Positions 12,401 through 24,200 of a DNA stretch of 64,000 bases are shown piece by piece. The translations under genes were made by a program, and so were the position numbers. A model generated the notes under the pieces. The model was not told the DNA's origin, made no database searches, and saw nothing but the letters and a program-made list of their open reading frames with translations. The DNA comes from Rhyacophila brunnea (Eukaryota; Arthropoda; Insecta; Trichoptera; Rhyacophilidae). The number at the start of each line of letters is the position of its first letter. Positions within the stretch are counted from its first letter, which is position 1. The stretch covers positions 310,001 through 374,000 of the forward strand of contig JAGYXB010000518.1 of assembly GCA_022495005.1 (NCBI GenBank), written 5' to 3'.

Positions 12401-14979
12401 ATAAATGATCATTAGTTAGTTAATGAATTATCCTTGTATTTTAAAACCGATAAATAGGTACATATTGTTTTAAAATTTATGTAAGGTGGATATAATTTAA
12501 TTTATAGAAAATTATTTTCACAGTATGTGTTTCTACAACAATTTTACTAAAAATACGATATAAAGACATCATTTGTAAATTCTAAAACATGTGATTGGGT
12601 CATCAATATAATATTGAATATGTTATATCTTTCACTTCTACTTATTTAGTCATAATTTGTGATCTAGTTATTTCATTAATAAATACCTGCAGCAATATTA
12701 TCAGTTAATGTGGGTTCAATGATACATTTCCTTCCAAATTCAATAATTACGCTGTATTAATTAACCTAATATAATAGTAATAATTAAGAGGTGAAATTAT
12801 TTGAAAAAAAACTTCTATTGATATTTATTGAACAATAATTAGATTTATAAATTAATGTACTTAAAATGTACTAAAACTAAAATGTACTAAAATGTATTAA
12901 AAAAATGTACTAAAACTTAAAACCTTATTTCGCGGATATGTTTTCTCAAAAAATGACAACACTGAGAAATATTCTAAATGCGACATGGGCGACTTCCTGT
13001 TATCGCCTAAATAATGTTGTCGGACAGTACACCTACAGATGTATACGTACATATTTTTTTTTTTTTTTTTTTTTCGACCATGTCCGATCCTGATAGGATC
13101 ATATGGGCCTCCACAAAGTGGAGGTTTGCATTGACAGATTTTGTTTTTTTACGAGAAATGGATGTCAGCCACTTGCTCAACCTATTAGGTCCATACCCTG
13201 ACACACACAAATTGAAAAACAATTTTTGTACTTGCCAGACCCAGGATTCGAACCTGGGACCCACGGCTTTGTAGTCCAACGCTTATGCCGCGCGGCCACC
13301 GTAGGCGTACATATTTAAATCATTTTAATTATTTCACATATTGGCTGGCTAGCAAAGAAAAGTGCGAAGAAAGTATTCTATTATAATATTCTGTAGGGAT
13401 TTATGGCGCAATCACGCGGTGAATTTTACTTTACTTCTTCCTAAGGTCCTATAGTATAAACATTTTAAAAACAAGCATATCAGAGTTACAACGGTGTAGT
13501 ACCCTACCCTAACCCTAACCAGATAATATGTAGCAAATAATAGTGATATAATATATATTTTTTTAACAGCATCCCCATGAGCAAAAGTCATTACATGCTA
13601 CTGCTGGCTAATATTACAATTAGTAAAAATGCATATTTTATTACTGTATAAATGTAAAATAAATAAGAATAGGTATGGGATTTTCAGTAACATAAAATAT
13701 GACATAAGTACTTAAATAAAATAAAACACTTCAAATACAAATTACAAAAATAGTTATAAGATGACATTAACTTTGTTCGCAGTTTAACGAGGACTCACAT
13801 AAATAAGTATAACAAAACAATGTCTTCGTTCAGAGCGCTACTCAAACAATGTAGGTCTCACAATTTACTATTTTTAAAATCTCCTCTGCCATATTATTAT
13901 TAAAGTAAATAATAAATAAGGTTACCTGAGATGTATCAATTACATACGCGTATCTACGCGAGGTATCGAAAACAGTGCTGACAGTTACAGGTAGCTCTTG
14001 AGCAACCGTTTAGCAATCATTGATTTAAACAATGGTTAATTTTATAAAAGAAACTGTATAGGCTTGTAAATAAATCAAAAAACACAAGGGTAATTGTGCC
14101 GCAGATGCCTGCATGAGCTTTTATATATTTTATTCCATTAATTAATGACAACAGTATATTCTATGTAGACAATTATATTAAATACCTTTTTCTGTCGGCG
14201 CAGATGCTTTTAGATCCAATAATATTATTTTCATACATTTTGATGCATCATTATCACACACTAAGATTATATTAGGTTGGGGTAGGTTAGGTTAGGTTTG
14301 GTTTGGTCTAAAAAGAAAGTTATAAAATCTCGTGCGGGCATCTGCGGTATATTTACCAACACAAGTTTATAGTTTGCTACAAATGAACAGCAGTGTGAAA
14401 TGTTAATATTGTAGCATATTTACCATTATAACAATATTAGCCATAATATACAAAAGCTTTATCTTCAACATCTTTGGTAGTGTTAGTATTGATGGTTTTA
14501 TTGTTGCCATTTTTCTAGTGCATACTTTGTGTTTAATTTAAACAAATGAACAGGTTGCAATCATTATTATAAATAGGTAGTATGACATGTTGTTTACCTT
14601 CATATTCGTCTTTAATGATCTTAGATTCAAATTCTTGCAGAGCATCCAAAAGAAACTTTCTTTCGTCTGCTGTAAGTCGTAAAGCTAATTCTTGAGCTTG
14701 TTGAATGGTCAATGTTCCTGGGGTGGAAGTTTCGGGTGTTGCGGCAGGGTCTTGTGATGAAGAATGAATTATACTATTGGTGAATATTTTTCGGTAATTA
14801 TCGCTACAGAGATTCTGGTGTAGTAACGACTCGCGCTTTACTGGCGACACGTGAGAATGAATGGACTGGTTTAATTTATTTAAATTTACACATGGTAAAA
14901 GTCGTCCAATTTGACGTTTTGAAAGAAAAACAAGCGGAGTCCTCGTGTACGTTAAAGTCGACCAAGAACACGAAAACAT
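6459..14979 (-). CDS. TMEM65: TMEM65 homologue, complete five-exon gene
   Basis: Five exons on the - strand join to 900 nt (299 residues plus TAA): 14979-14598, 11342-11217, 9505-9438, 8401-8198, 6578-6459. All junctions are GT-AG and the phases agree. The N terminus is rich in Arg, Ser and Thr with almost no acidic residues in its first 50, as expected of a mitochondrial presequence. A predicted helical segment (LTADERKFLLDALQEFESK) is at about residues 98-116. The TMEM65 core follows with three hydrophobic segments: about 173-192 (NSIPFIGFGFLDNFIMIMA), about 201-228 (ISTMAAAALGNTFSDVIG) and about 263-281 (GITIGCILGMIPLLF). These match the human family closely. Human TMEM65 is a mitochondrial inner-membrane protein linked to sodium-dependent calcium efflux; the same role here is inference. 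The gene is head-to-head with Vps13D. Confidence 0.95.
7007..7147. repeat. Inverted repeat in TMEM65 intron 4
   Basis: Arms at 7007-7027 and 7127-7147 are complementary over 21 bases with one mismatch (GTAGTAGATTTTTGG is the shared outer part), around a spacer of about 100 bp. This looks like a small fold-back element. No target duplication was identified. Confidence 0.55.
8674..9010 (+). repeat. hAT-like element end, truncated
   Basis: CAGTGGCGGCTCGTGG at 8675 is typical of the tips of insect hAT-type non-autonomous elements. I could not find a reverse-complement partner downstream, so the right boundary is a guess and the copy is probably truncated. It lies in TMEM65 intron 3. Confidence 0.3.
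10420..10490 (-). repeat. Dispersed repeat R2, copy 1, with internal palindrome
   Basis: Contains GTTGTTTTTATT and its reverse complement back to back, followed by a stretch (AATGCAGTTCCACCATGAAT) that recurs in reverse orientation at about 58345-58436. It is a short fragment of a dispersed element in TMEM65 intron 2. Confidence 0.55.
11820..12002. repeat. Imperfect fold-back element in TMEM65 intron 1
   Basis: The left end (GGGGAGTCCGTAGTTTCC...) and the right end read in reverse (GGGGATCGTAGTTCACAG...) are related, and both carry CGTAGCCAAGAT further in. Similarity is imperfect, so this is an old inverted-repeat element. Confidence 0.4.
12128..12301 (+). pseudogene. Short ORF, possibly a transposase N-terminal relic
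   Basis: ATG at 12128 opens a frame of about 57 codons that begins MSKTIRNDVRNIISKLL and continues with an acidic run of five Glu. This start resembles N termini of transposase-like insect ORFs that precede a helix-turn-helix, but nothing downstream confirms it. It is inside TMEM65 intron 1. Confidence 0.3.
12856..12920. repeat. Short tandem repeat based on AAAATGTACT
   Basis: Four or five imperfect copies of AAAATGTACTAAAACT occur in a row, with one TATTAAAA variant. This is an ordinary AT-rich minisatellite in TMEM65 intron 1. Confidence 0.6.
13057..13305 (-). repeat. tRNA-derived SINE, family A, copy 2, with target duplication
   Basis: This is the best preserved copy. It reads on the - strand from a tRNA-like head near 13300 to an A-tail (a T run on the + strand before 13075). 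It is flanked by an 11-bp direct repeat, CGTACATATTT, at 13046-13056 and 13306-13316, the signature of target-primed reverse transcription. It lies in TMEM65 intron 1. Confidence 0.88.
14089..14357. mobile_element. MITE with TTAGG-like core, copy T1 (269 bp)
   Basis: Ends are inverted repeats starting GGTAA and sharing CCGCAGATGC. An exact 8-bp direct repeat AACACAAG flanks it (14081-14088 and 14358-14365). Near the right end the core holds GTAGGTTAGGTTAGG, the insect telomere motif, followed by GGTTTGG variants. It lies in TMEM65 intron 1. Two other elements with the same plan but different ends are at 47872-48026 and 62674-62891. Confidence 0.8.
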
Positions 14980-15954
14980 TTCATTGAATTAATTAACACC
15001 AATTATGTAAATCATCTCCACTTTGGAAATAACACTATTTCGAATAGGTACATAGATGATGGAAATAGTGTGTTTATATTGAATAAACACCCTACTCCCG
15101 GTTTGACAGTTCTGAGTCAGAGATATTTTAATTTGATATCCAATGTTTCCAGTCAAAGCTATTGAATTCCTTTTAATAATTAATTCGTTAAAACTTTGAC
15201 ATACCAATAAATCAATAAAAACTATAGACGATAAATAAAATAACCATACTATTATAGCTTTTCTATAGAAATACAATAGGATGTATTATAATATTCCGTA
15301 CAAGATTAATTGTGTTAGGTACTCCACGTCAAAATGAAATATCCTTATGTTCCATGTTCTTTCATAAGTTATGGCCAAATATAAAAGACTTATTTTTCAA
15401 TTGATTATAAACTATCAAATTGGTTCTTTAAAAAATATTTTCATTTATATTATTTTATATCAAAAATTGTTTATGAACTTAATTTGACTTCAATAATTTA
15501 TCAAATAAATCTGATAATTTAGGCGGTTACGTTAACCACACTGTTGGTAGTTTTCATTTGGGCGTATTGGCCGTAGACATCTTTTGATGCTGCAAATTGA
15601 ACCGAATCGTCATATCCATAAATAAATATGCGTTGTTTTATGTTAATTTTCTCCAATGTAGCAATACTGAGTTTAAATGTCATCTGGTTACTTGACGTTT
15701 ATTTTATGATAATATAGTGCGCGAATATAATAATTTAGTGAAATATTTAAGAAGCTTATATTTATCCATAGTTTTGGTAAGATCATACATATTATGTTGT
15801 AATGAATGAATTCATGTACACCTTTTATTCACGGAAGGCATGTTTCTTATGCTTGCATTCATTATAATATTATGATTTTGAACAACCATCGATGTTTATG
15901 ACATACATGTATTTTTCTATAACAACTTAGGTTGCCATGACATAATCTACCAAA
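14980..15954. promoter_or_regulatory. Head-to-head intergenic region, candidate bidirectional promoter
   Basis: The TMEM65 start codon (14979, - strand) and the Vps13D start codon (15955, + strand) are separated by 975 bp with no other gene. This interval must hold both 5' UTRs and at least one promoter, unless there are far upstream non-coding exons. I see no convincing TATA box or initiator among the AT-rich sequence, so transcription starts are not placed. Confidence 0.55.
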
Positions 15955-18265
15955 ATGCTGGAAGGATTGGTAGCATGGGTATTGAACAACTATCTCGGAA
16001 AGTACGTAGAGAATCTAAACACTGATCAACTTAGTATAGCCCTTCTTTCAGGTATGGAATTTTTTGTTGTGTACTTTTTATAAAAATATAAGTACTTATA
16101 ATATTTTTTTCAGGGTGCAAAAAATGTTTTATGCAATATACAATAAATTATTGTTCTTTTATTGCTGTTCTAATTGAGTAAAGTGCGAAAAGAAACATGA
16201 CAACATACAAAATAAATATTTTGTTGGGTTTGTACAAATTTAAAGAACTTCAATATTTGTTTTGTGGCTTGAGAGTTTTGACCATCATACACATTGTTTG
16301 TCAAATGAAATTGTGACAGTATGTAGTGCAACATTGTGATGCTTAAAACTGTATTCTTCAATACAATTATGTTTGATCAAGATTCACTGTCATGGACTAA
16401 TAGTTGACAGCCATTCCCTATTTTACTCTTTGGAGGCTATTATGTTCCACTTGCGAGCGGAAATATTGAACAAAACTATGTTACTGATTTTTAAATTTCT
16501 ACATAAAGCATTTGATAACTGCGTATAGCAGGAAGTATAATTCAAGAACTAAATTTTGTAGGTAAACTCATTTACCTAATGACATGTTTCTATTTTAGGG
16601 GAAGTTGAGCTAGAAAACCTACCACTAAAGAAAGATGCATTACGACAATTTGGAGTACCGATACAAGTCCAAGCTGGATTTATTGGCAAAATTAAATTAC
16701 AAATCCCAGTACGGCAAATTAGGTCTGCACCGTGGGTCATTGTTATCGAGCAATTATATGTGGTGGCAACACCTGTTAATTTATCTGAGGTAGGTATTTA
16801 TAAAGCTATTTTTAATTCATTTCAAATTTATTAAAGTATATATGCATTATAAGACTTACGAGGGAATATGAAAATTTAATACATATAGGGGGATCGTGAA
16901 TAGTCTCTGTGTCTTCTCCAATATACTGCCCAGAACTATTCTCGTATATTTCTTTCAAGGCTTACTTGTCCTCGAAGACCAGTATTTGGGAAGATTAACG
17001 AATTAAATGATATCAATATTTATTTCAAAAATGTCAACATCGTTTATTAAATAAATTGGACTATCGATCTATCATTGGCAATGACATCACGGAACCCAAG
17101 CAAGACAAAAGCGAAAAACCTTTGTTACTTTTAATTATTGCATGGATTAAAATATACTTCAACAAGTCTCTGTCCATAATGGTTCAACTCGATTTATAAA
17201 TTGATCTTATGTCTCTTAATCATTTTAGTGGGATACTGAAATTGAAGAGTTTATGGCCCAGGAGTACAAATTAAGTTTATTGGATGCGTTAGAAGCGCAA
17301 TGGAGGGCAGAGAACGAGGCGCAGCCGGACGCCAGCTATTACGCCTCAAGCTTTTCATCGTGGATGAATTATGGCACCAGCCTAGTTACAAATATTATTG
17401 AAAATTTGCAGGTATTAATAATACATCCTTCTATTTTTTCAATGTTTCAAAGGGTCTTTGTAATTATTTACTGTTTTTTTTTTGTCAATAACTTTTTTGA
17501 TTTCTGTTTTACATGTTTTCAATGTAGAATCAACGACAGTCTTAAATAATAAATTGGAATCAAGTCATTATGAAACATAATAAAATTGTCTTTTAAGGGC
17601 AAGTGTGTACAAGAATTTTCATATTTTCCTTCAAAATAACAACTACAATAATTATTTTTGAACTGTTTTGTCTCCTTCTGTCATATTGAATTTTTGGTAA
17701 AAAAAGAATCAACATTGAATGCATGTAATTTTTTATGATAATGTTATTATATATACATATTATTAAAAATGATTTTTTAATATCAGATATTTTTAATAAA
17801 ATGCACAGATTTTTAAAACACTTTTTTTTAGTATTTGTTAAACACCACAACAGGCCATCAAGCCCGATTACATTGGCAAAACTCCCAGGCTTGAGAGGAA
17901 TTTACATATTAGATTATGTGAATATATTTTTTGAAATATATTCACATAAATGTGAAAAGTTTTATGTACTTACAACATTTTTTTTGTTTGTTTTTTAACA
18001 GTTAAAAATAAAGGATGTTCATTTGCGCTACGAAGACTCCATTACTTGTGGGGAAAACAACGCCTTTTCCTGCGGCCTCATAATGGAGTCGTTTTCTGCT
18101 GAATCGTGCGACTCCAACTGGCACAGAACCTTCACGACGTTTCCTTCAAGTCAGTCTGGTGGATGCTCATTTAAGTTACTTGAGTTGCAGAAGATGGCTT
18201 TTTATTGGGACCGCATGACTTTACAAAATGACATGCTTGCTAATCTTACTCTCGGTGAACTTGCT
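15955..18265 (+). CDS. Vps13D: Vps13D exons 1-4: chorein N-terminal domain
   Basis: The start at 15955 is fixed by the family's conserved opening: [18 protein letters not shown], then [13 protein letters not shown] across the first splice and [13 protein letters not shown]. This is the chorein_N domain (residues 1 to about 100), the conserved cap of the lipid channel that in VPS13 proteins faces the donor membrane. Exon 4 adds [12 protein letters not shown], another VPS13 signature. No upstream in-frame ATG gives a better start. Confidence 0.95.
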
Positions 18266-21200
18266 GTAAGTTTATTTTCTATATTATTATTAATTTTTTG
18301 TATACAATTAATACAATAATTTGTATTTGAATACAATCTGTAAGTACATAAAATATTAATGATAAAATTTATTAATACAATAATATTTATAACTTTCGGC
18401 ATGTTATCCTAGACATTAAGGTATAACAATCTTTTTTATACTGTTAGTTGTATAATGATGAGAAATAAATATATATTATTTAAATAATTTTTGGTTGGAT
18501 GTTCACGGCTATTATTATGGTGGCAGGGCCACCTGTTAGTGGCGAAGAGTGGAGGCAGGCTATTAAGATCCAACATAAATAGTGCACACTAAACATTGTC
18601 AGTCGGTTTGTTTCATTGAACTAAGAATACAAATTGCAGGCGGTGCTGATTAGTTTTTAAAGAGAATTATTTGCCAGGCCATCTGAAATAAAAATGCGTT
18701 GCATTCTCGTTGCACACAAACCTTCTCTATATTTTTTCTTTATATAATGAACCATCATTATTTGGAATAGTTGTATGAACAACTACGTAAAATCACAAAA
18801 AAAAACAGTGAGTAACTACAAACTAGAGTGTCAACATCAGGCCGCCAATTCAGTACAGCCAACATAGAATATTAATCTTTGAATAGTTAACAATTCAACT
18901 ATACTAAAAAAAATTGAAATTTCTATTGAAGTTTTGTGACGTTTTTCTTAGTCCGCTTTGGTTATGGTGTTTTTTTTTTAAGTTGCGGATGTGTGGGATG
19001 CAGAAGTCGGAGCACCGATTCGTGGTGAGTCCAGTTTCTGCTGTTGCTCAACTGCGACGGGAACGTTGCGAGAATCCTTTGAGGTCACGCACTCGCCCCC
19101 GTCTCACCTGTCAACTCTCATTGGATGAAGTGCCACTTGTTCTAACTGATGTAAGTAAATGTTCAGAATAAACTGTATGGCATTTTATATGAATTTGTCT
19201 TTGACTGAATACAGAATCATGTTGATTTTCCAATTAATCTGTATTTAAATCCAAGGCATGGGTCGGCATATACGTATAAAAATATCATTACAACACCTCA
19301 ATGTCGGCAAGCAACTATATCTGTGGAATGACACTCTTTCGTAAATTGTATGTTGGCAGTCAAAAGCACGAAAAAGACTGAAAATTACTGAGAAATGCGT
19401 ACATTGGTTATGTAAACAAAGCAATATACTTCAAACCAGAATGCGAGCTGCCATTTTGTTTTTGGGACTGCCAATAGAAGAAGAAAATATTGAACTTATT
19501 ACCAATACAACAACAAAATATAATGCAATTGTTTGATTCGAAAATAGAACTGCCTTCAAAATTCCTAATACGAAAAGCTGTTAGACTCCTTCTATCTAGA
19601 GTCCAAATTCTTTCCACTTATTCACATAAGTATGACTATGCGTAGTGCCTTATTATTGTTGAATAAATGGTAGCTGTCAAATAATATATTTATAATATTC
19701 GAAACAAATTATTTCAGTGTCAATATAATCAAATGGTTGGTTGTATTCGTGGTTTATCGTTGATTGGAAGGTTACGAGTGTTCCGCCAGTGGCGTCCAAA
19801 TGTTCCCGTTGCAAAAAACCCTCGAGCTTGGTGGATATATGCAGTGAAATGCCACTTTCCTGACAGCAATTGTAAGCATATTTGATATTACAAAATACTC
19901 AATGACTGATGAATTACCATTATGATTAGATATCCATTTTTGACAATATGTGTTTATTTAATCAATGGAGTGTTTGAATTTGAATTTATTGTAATTTATT
20001 AATTCTCCAATGTTGACACAATAAAAAAGATTTAAGAATAAAGTAAATAAATTGTTTTTACAATCTAATTTACTGTATAGTCTCATATTCATGTAGATTG
20101 GGGATGATATTATAATAAATAATGAATATATACAATTTTTAAAATATGTATTGGTACTGGCAATAATATTTTTTTTACATGTTTATATTTTCAGTTATGT
20201 TGCCGAAACCAACTTGGGATACTTGTCTATCTAATGCGAAGCTTTGTCTTCGTTACGTTGATATTTATTCTTCGTTGCTCATCACTCCGACTATAACCTT
20301 ACCATTGGATTCTAAGGTTTTAAAAGACCAAGTGGAGTGGTCGACAGCTTTTCAGGAACTAAAACCACTGAGAGAGGTATAGTACCTTCTTTTATTGTCA
20401 TATTGACAGACTGTTTAATTATCTATTTGTGAGCACGCTATATTTTTAAATAATGCTTCCATACAATTACTGTAATGCTGTCACTGTCAAATGGGAAACT
20501 ATTACATAATATAATTAATTTGTAGTATTTATTGGATACCTACTCGATCACTGGATAGTATTCTCTTTAGTGGTTCACATGATCTAGCTAGTTTATTCCC
20601 CTAATCTTGATTGAACTGTACTTGAATTGTCTTACAGACAGTAGAGCTTTGCTTTCTTTAGGAATCATTCATAAGTTTCTGTGACAAAGGTGGGCACAGG
20701 TTTAATAAGTGTCTTGTTAAGCACGCTTTAAAATCTCCGAGAGATTAGGAGGAATTTACAATGTTTTATTAGGAAATTTGTCAGTTTTATCAGATCCGTT
20801 ATTACATCCACAGTGTAGTATGGAGAGGTGCATGCTAGGCAATAATGCTTAAGAGCATACTTCAGTGAAACAGTAAATAATTTTCAACTATAGGTGCGAC
20901 GAAATTTTGGACTAGCTGCCAATTGGAGAGCGAAAGTCGAGCTGTGAACACGTCAATTTGTTTTGTGATTGCGTCGGAGGAATTAATTCTTAAATCGTGT
21001 AAAGATGACTAAAAAACGGTACCTATTTACTTGAAAAAGAAAACATGCAATGAATATATTATTATTATTACTAATAGAACAATAAACATAACATTAAATG
21101 GACGCATGTTGAATTTTTCTGACAAATTATGTTTTGTTCTGTGCGCGTCTTTTACACAATCTTCGTGTCGTGTAGTCACGATCGTTCTAGACCGTGCCCC

Positions 21201-24200
21201 ACCGGAAGTATAGCCTTAAGAATGAAAAACAGAAAGATTGAATAAGAGAACAAGTAAGGGTATGCGATGTAATAGAGTTTTGTACTAAAAGTCTCAAATG
21301 GAATTCACTGGACAAATCTAGTCATCTAGTGATAATAAAATTAGTGAGAAATTTGACATTGTGTATGTATCATTGGAAATCTTCGGCTAATAATTACTTA
21401 TTGCAAAACGCAAACAGTCGTCAAGGTGATCGATCATCCGTTAAGGAGGAGATCCAATAGTTTGAAAACGTCTGAAAGTACTGAGGAATATGATCAACAT
21501 GGAAGTGTCTTTATCCGTCAGTAGGGCCAGGCTGGTGACAGATGATTGTAAATATTAATTAAATCGCTTTTTTGTAGAGAAATTGTAATATCAATTTAAT
21601 AATTTCATGTTATATTTATAGGCTGCAATGCGCCGTGCACCTATAGGTCCTGTGAATAGTGAGAGAAACGGTCTGGGAGTAGATCATCAGGGGGCGCAAG
21701 GCAGGTCGATGTTGATGCGATGGTTTCCACAGTGGTGGTACAGCTCTGGCCCACCTCAGAACTCGACACCTCTTCCGTCCCTCTCGCCTTCCAACTCTGC
21801 CCCCGACTTGGAAGGAGAAATATTGGATGCTCTCGCGGATTCCGTTGAAAACAATACCTTACTCAAAAGGGATACTGTTTTTGGACAGTTTAAGTTTACC
21901 CTGTCCAAAGGGAGTTTGAAGCTATGTACCACCAATAAAGATACTGATGCCAGTCAACCAGAGACATCTGATATGTATGTATACTCCCTATGATGTCTTT
22001 TATTTTACGACAAACTTAAACGTGATTTTTTACTAATTTTAATGACATTAAGGTCATTTTATTTCATTATTCGCTTTCTCTAATTGTTTGCTAATAATAT
22101 TTTTGCAAAAATAAAATATTCTATTTGCTGTCCTAAATAATGTGCTTGAGGATTTTTTGCGATTGATTAAAAATTGTGGAATATGGAGGTAACCGACTTT
22201 GAAACTGATAGTTTCAATTATGTATATAAGACCAGATGCAAAGTCATTCATAAACGCTTTTAGGCAACTTAGTGACAGCACCGTGACATTCCATTCCAGA
22301 ATAGATAAACCCAAGTGATAACTGGTAAAATAATTAAGTATATTATGTCATCTCCCGTCAAGTCGAGAGCGAGAAGATGCTTCCTGTTCTCGCTCAATAT
22401 GGTGGGGTTTTCGTCTGTGTTCTGGACTTGGGAGTGAACAATTAACACACCGGAATGATAGTCGAAAACGGTGATTTTATTTGGGGAATACTGGGGGCTA
22501 CATTTTATATAATTTCAATCTTTTGCACTGATCGAAAAATACACGTGTTTATAATTTTACTGTCAAAAATGCTTCTCCTCTTCTGCGCAACGCGCCAAGA
22601 TCCTTTGCTTTTTAATCCCGCCGTCGCAATAATTTAGCGCTGCGCGCGGTCCACAAAATGCTATGTTGCCAGTAACTTTAATTTTTAACGTATTTGAATT
22701 TACAGCATTGGCAGTTTTATTATTATTTATTTTCGCAATCAACCCTTCCTATGTGTCGGTTTGATAATGGTTCGGACTTCTCTAGATCCTCAGAGACATC
22801 CCCAAATGGGGACCATTCAGGGGTGTAACAATTGTACACTGAAAAAGAGTGTTTAGTTCATTAGTTTACGACGAAGCTATATTGTATTGAGTACCTATTA
22901 TCAATATAAATCTATTTTATCTATTTATAAATGTCAGTTGTCGACGTATAATATTTGTAAATGTTAATATTCATATTTATGCAAATACAATATTTAAATG
23001 AAGAAAATAGGAATTTTAAAGATGTCAGCACTTTCTATCGCAAAAAGTAATATATTCGTCAAAAGTACATACATAATATCATGTAACCGAGTCAAGCTTA
23101 ACTATTGACAAATAGGATAAGTTATCGACGGTATCTACGCATGTGGCCCTCAGAAAATAAATAAGATTGGATCAAATAAGTAGAGGAGCTCCAATAAATT
23201 ATCTGTAACTTTATCTGATTTTAGTGCCAAATTGGAGCTTCAATTTGAAAATGTTGGATTTAGTATTGAAAGCAGACCGAGAACGTCATCGCACAATATA
23301 AGCATTGACCTCGGAGCAGTCTATTTGAAAGACCACATAACTGAAAATACTCTATTTCCCATTCTTATTGCGCCTCAGGTATATTTCCATATTCTTTTGT
23401 ATTGTTATTTTAATAATTCCAAAGATACATTTTTCTTAATCTTGAATAAAAGGAGTTGTATTGGAAATATAAATAATGTTTTTTACAGTTAAATTTTATT
23501 TTTAAACATATTTTTAGGGCACAATCCGAGAGGGGTTAGGGTGTGCCAGGTTTTCTTCAATGAATAATACATGGATGAAGTCTTTTTCTCCGGGAAACAC
23601 TAATAGTCTTTCAAATACAAACGACTCCCTCTTTCATCTCGAGTACGAAAGAAAACCGATCTGTTCCAAAGCTGATTACAGGTAAATAATGTAGTTTAGG
23701 AATTTTGTTCCACATTTGAATACCTATTTAATTTTACATGCTGGCAATATTTTATTTTTAAGGAGTCTTTCTAGTATCTCTTCTACTTACTAATACATGA
23801 TTGTTAAAAAGATTATTAATTACATTTTAATACAGCTTTTCTCTACATCGGTCTTTTAAAATTATGGCAGATTTTCGATGTACATCTTGATTTTTCTCAA
23901 TACATACTATACTGTTTTTTGATTGAGAAGTAGCTTTCACAATAAATTTGATAAAAAATCATTTAATATTATAGGTTGTTTGTCAAATCTCAGTCTCTGG
24001 AAGTTGTTTATAATGCTGGAGCAGTAAGATGGCTGGTCGATTTTCTGTCACATCCACTGTCAATGAGTAACCAAAACAAAATTGGAACCGCCGAGAATGT
24101 CCTGATGACCAGTGGGGCTTATGCTCATGTAAAGAACACAACAAAAATGCATCTCATTAACCAATGGGAACATATACTCCAAGGCGATCTGGTGAGTTAA

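Noticed and set aside
13500..13523. CCCTAA repeats as telomere sequence
   Set aside because: Only about three degenerate units without inverted ends or arrays; too short to be a telomere or a member of the TTAGG-core elements.
22340..22680. GC-richer block with a 60-codon frame, possibly a gene or LTR
   Set aside because: No recognisable protein, no paired ends and no target duplication that I could find.
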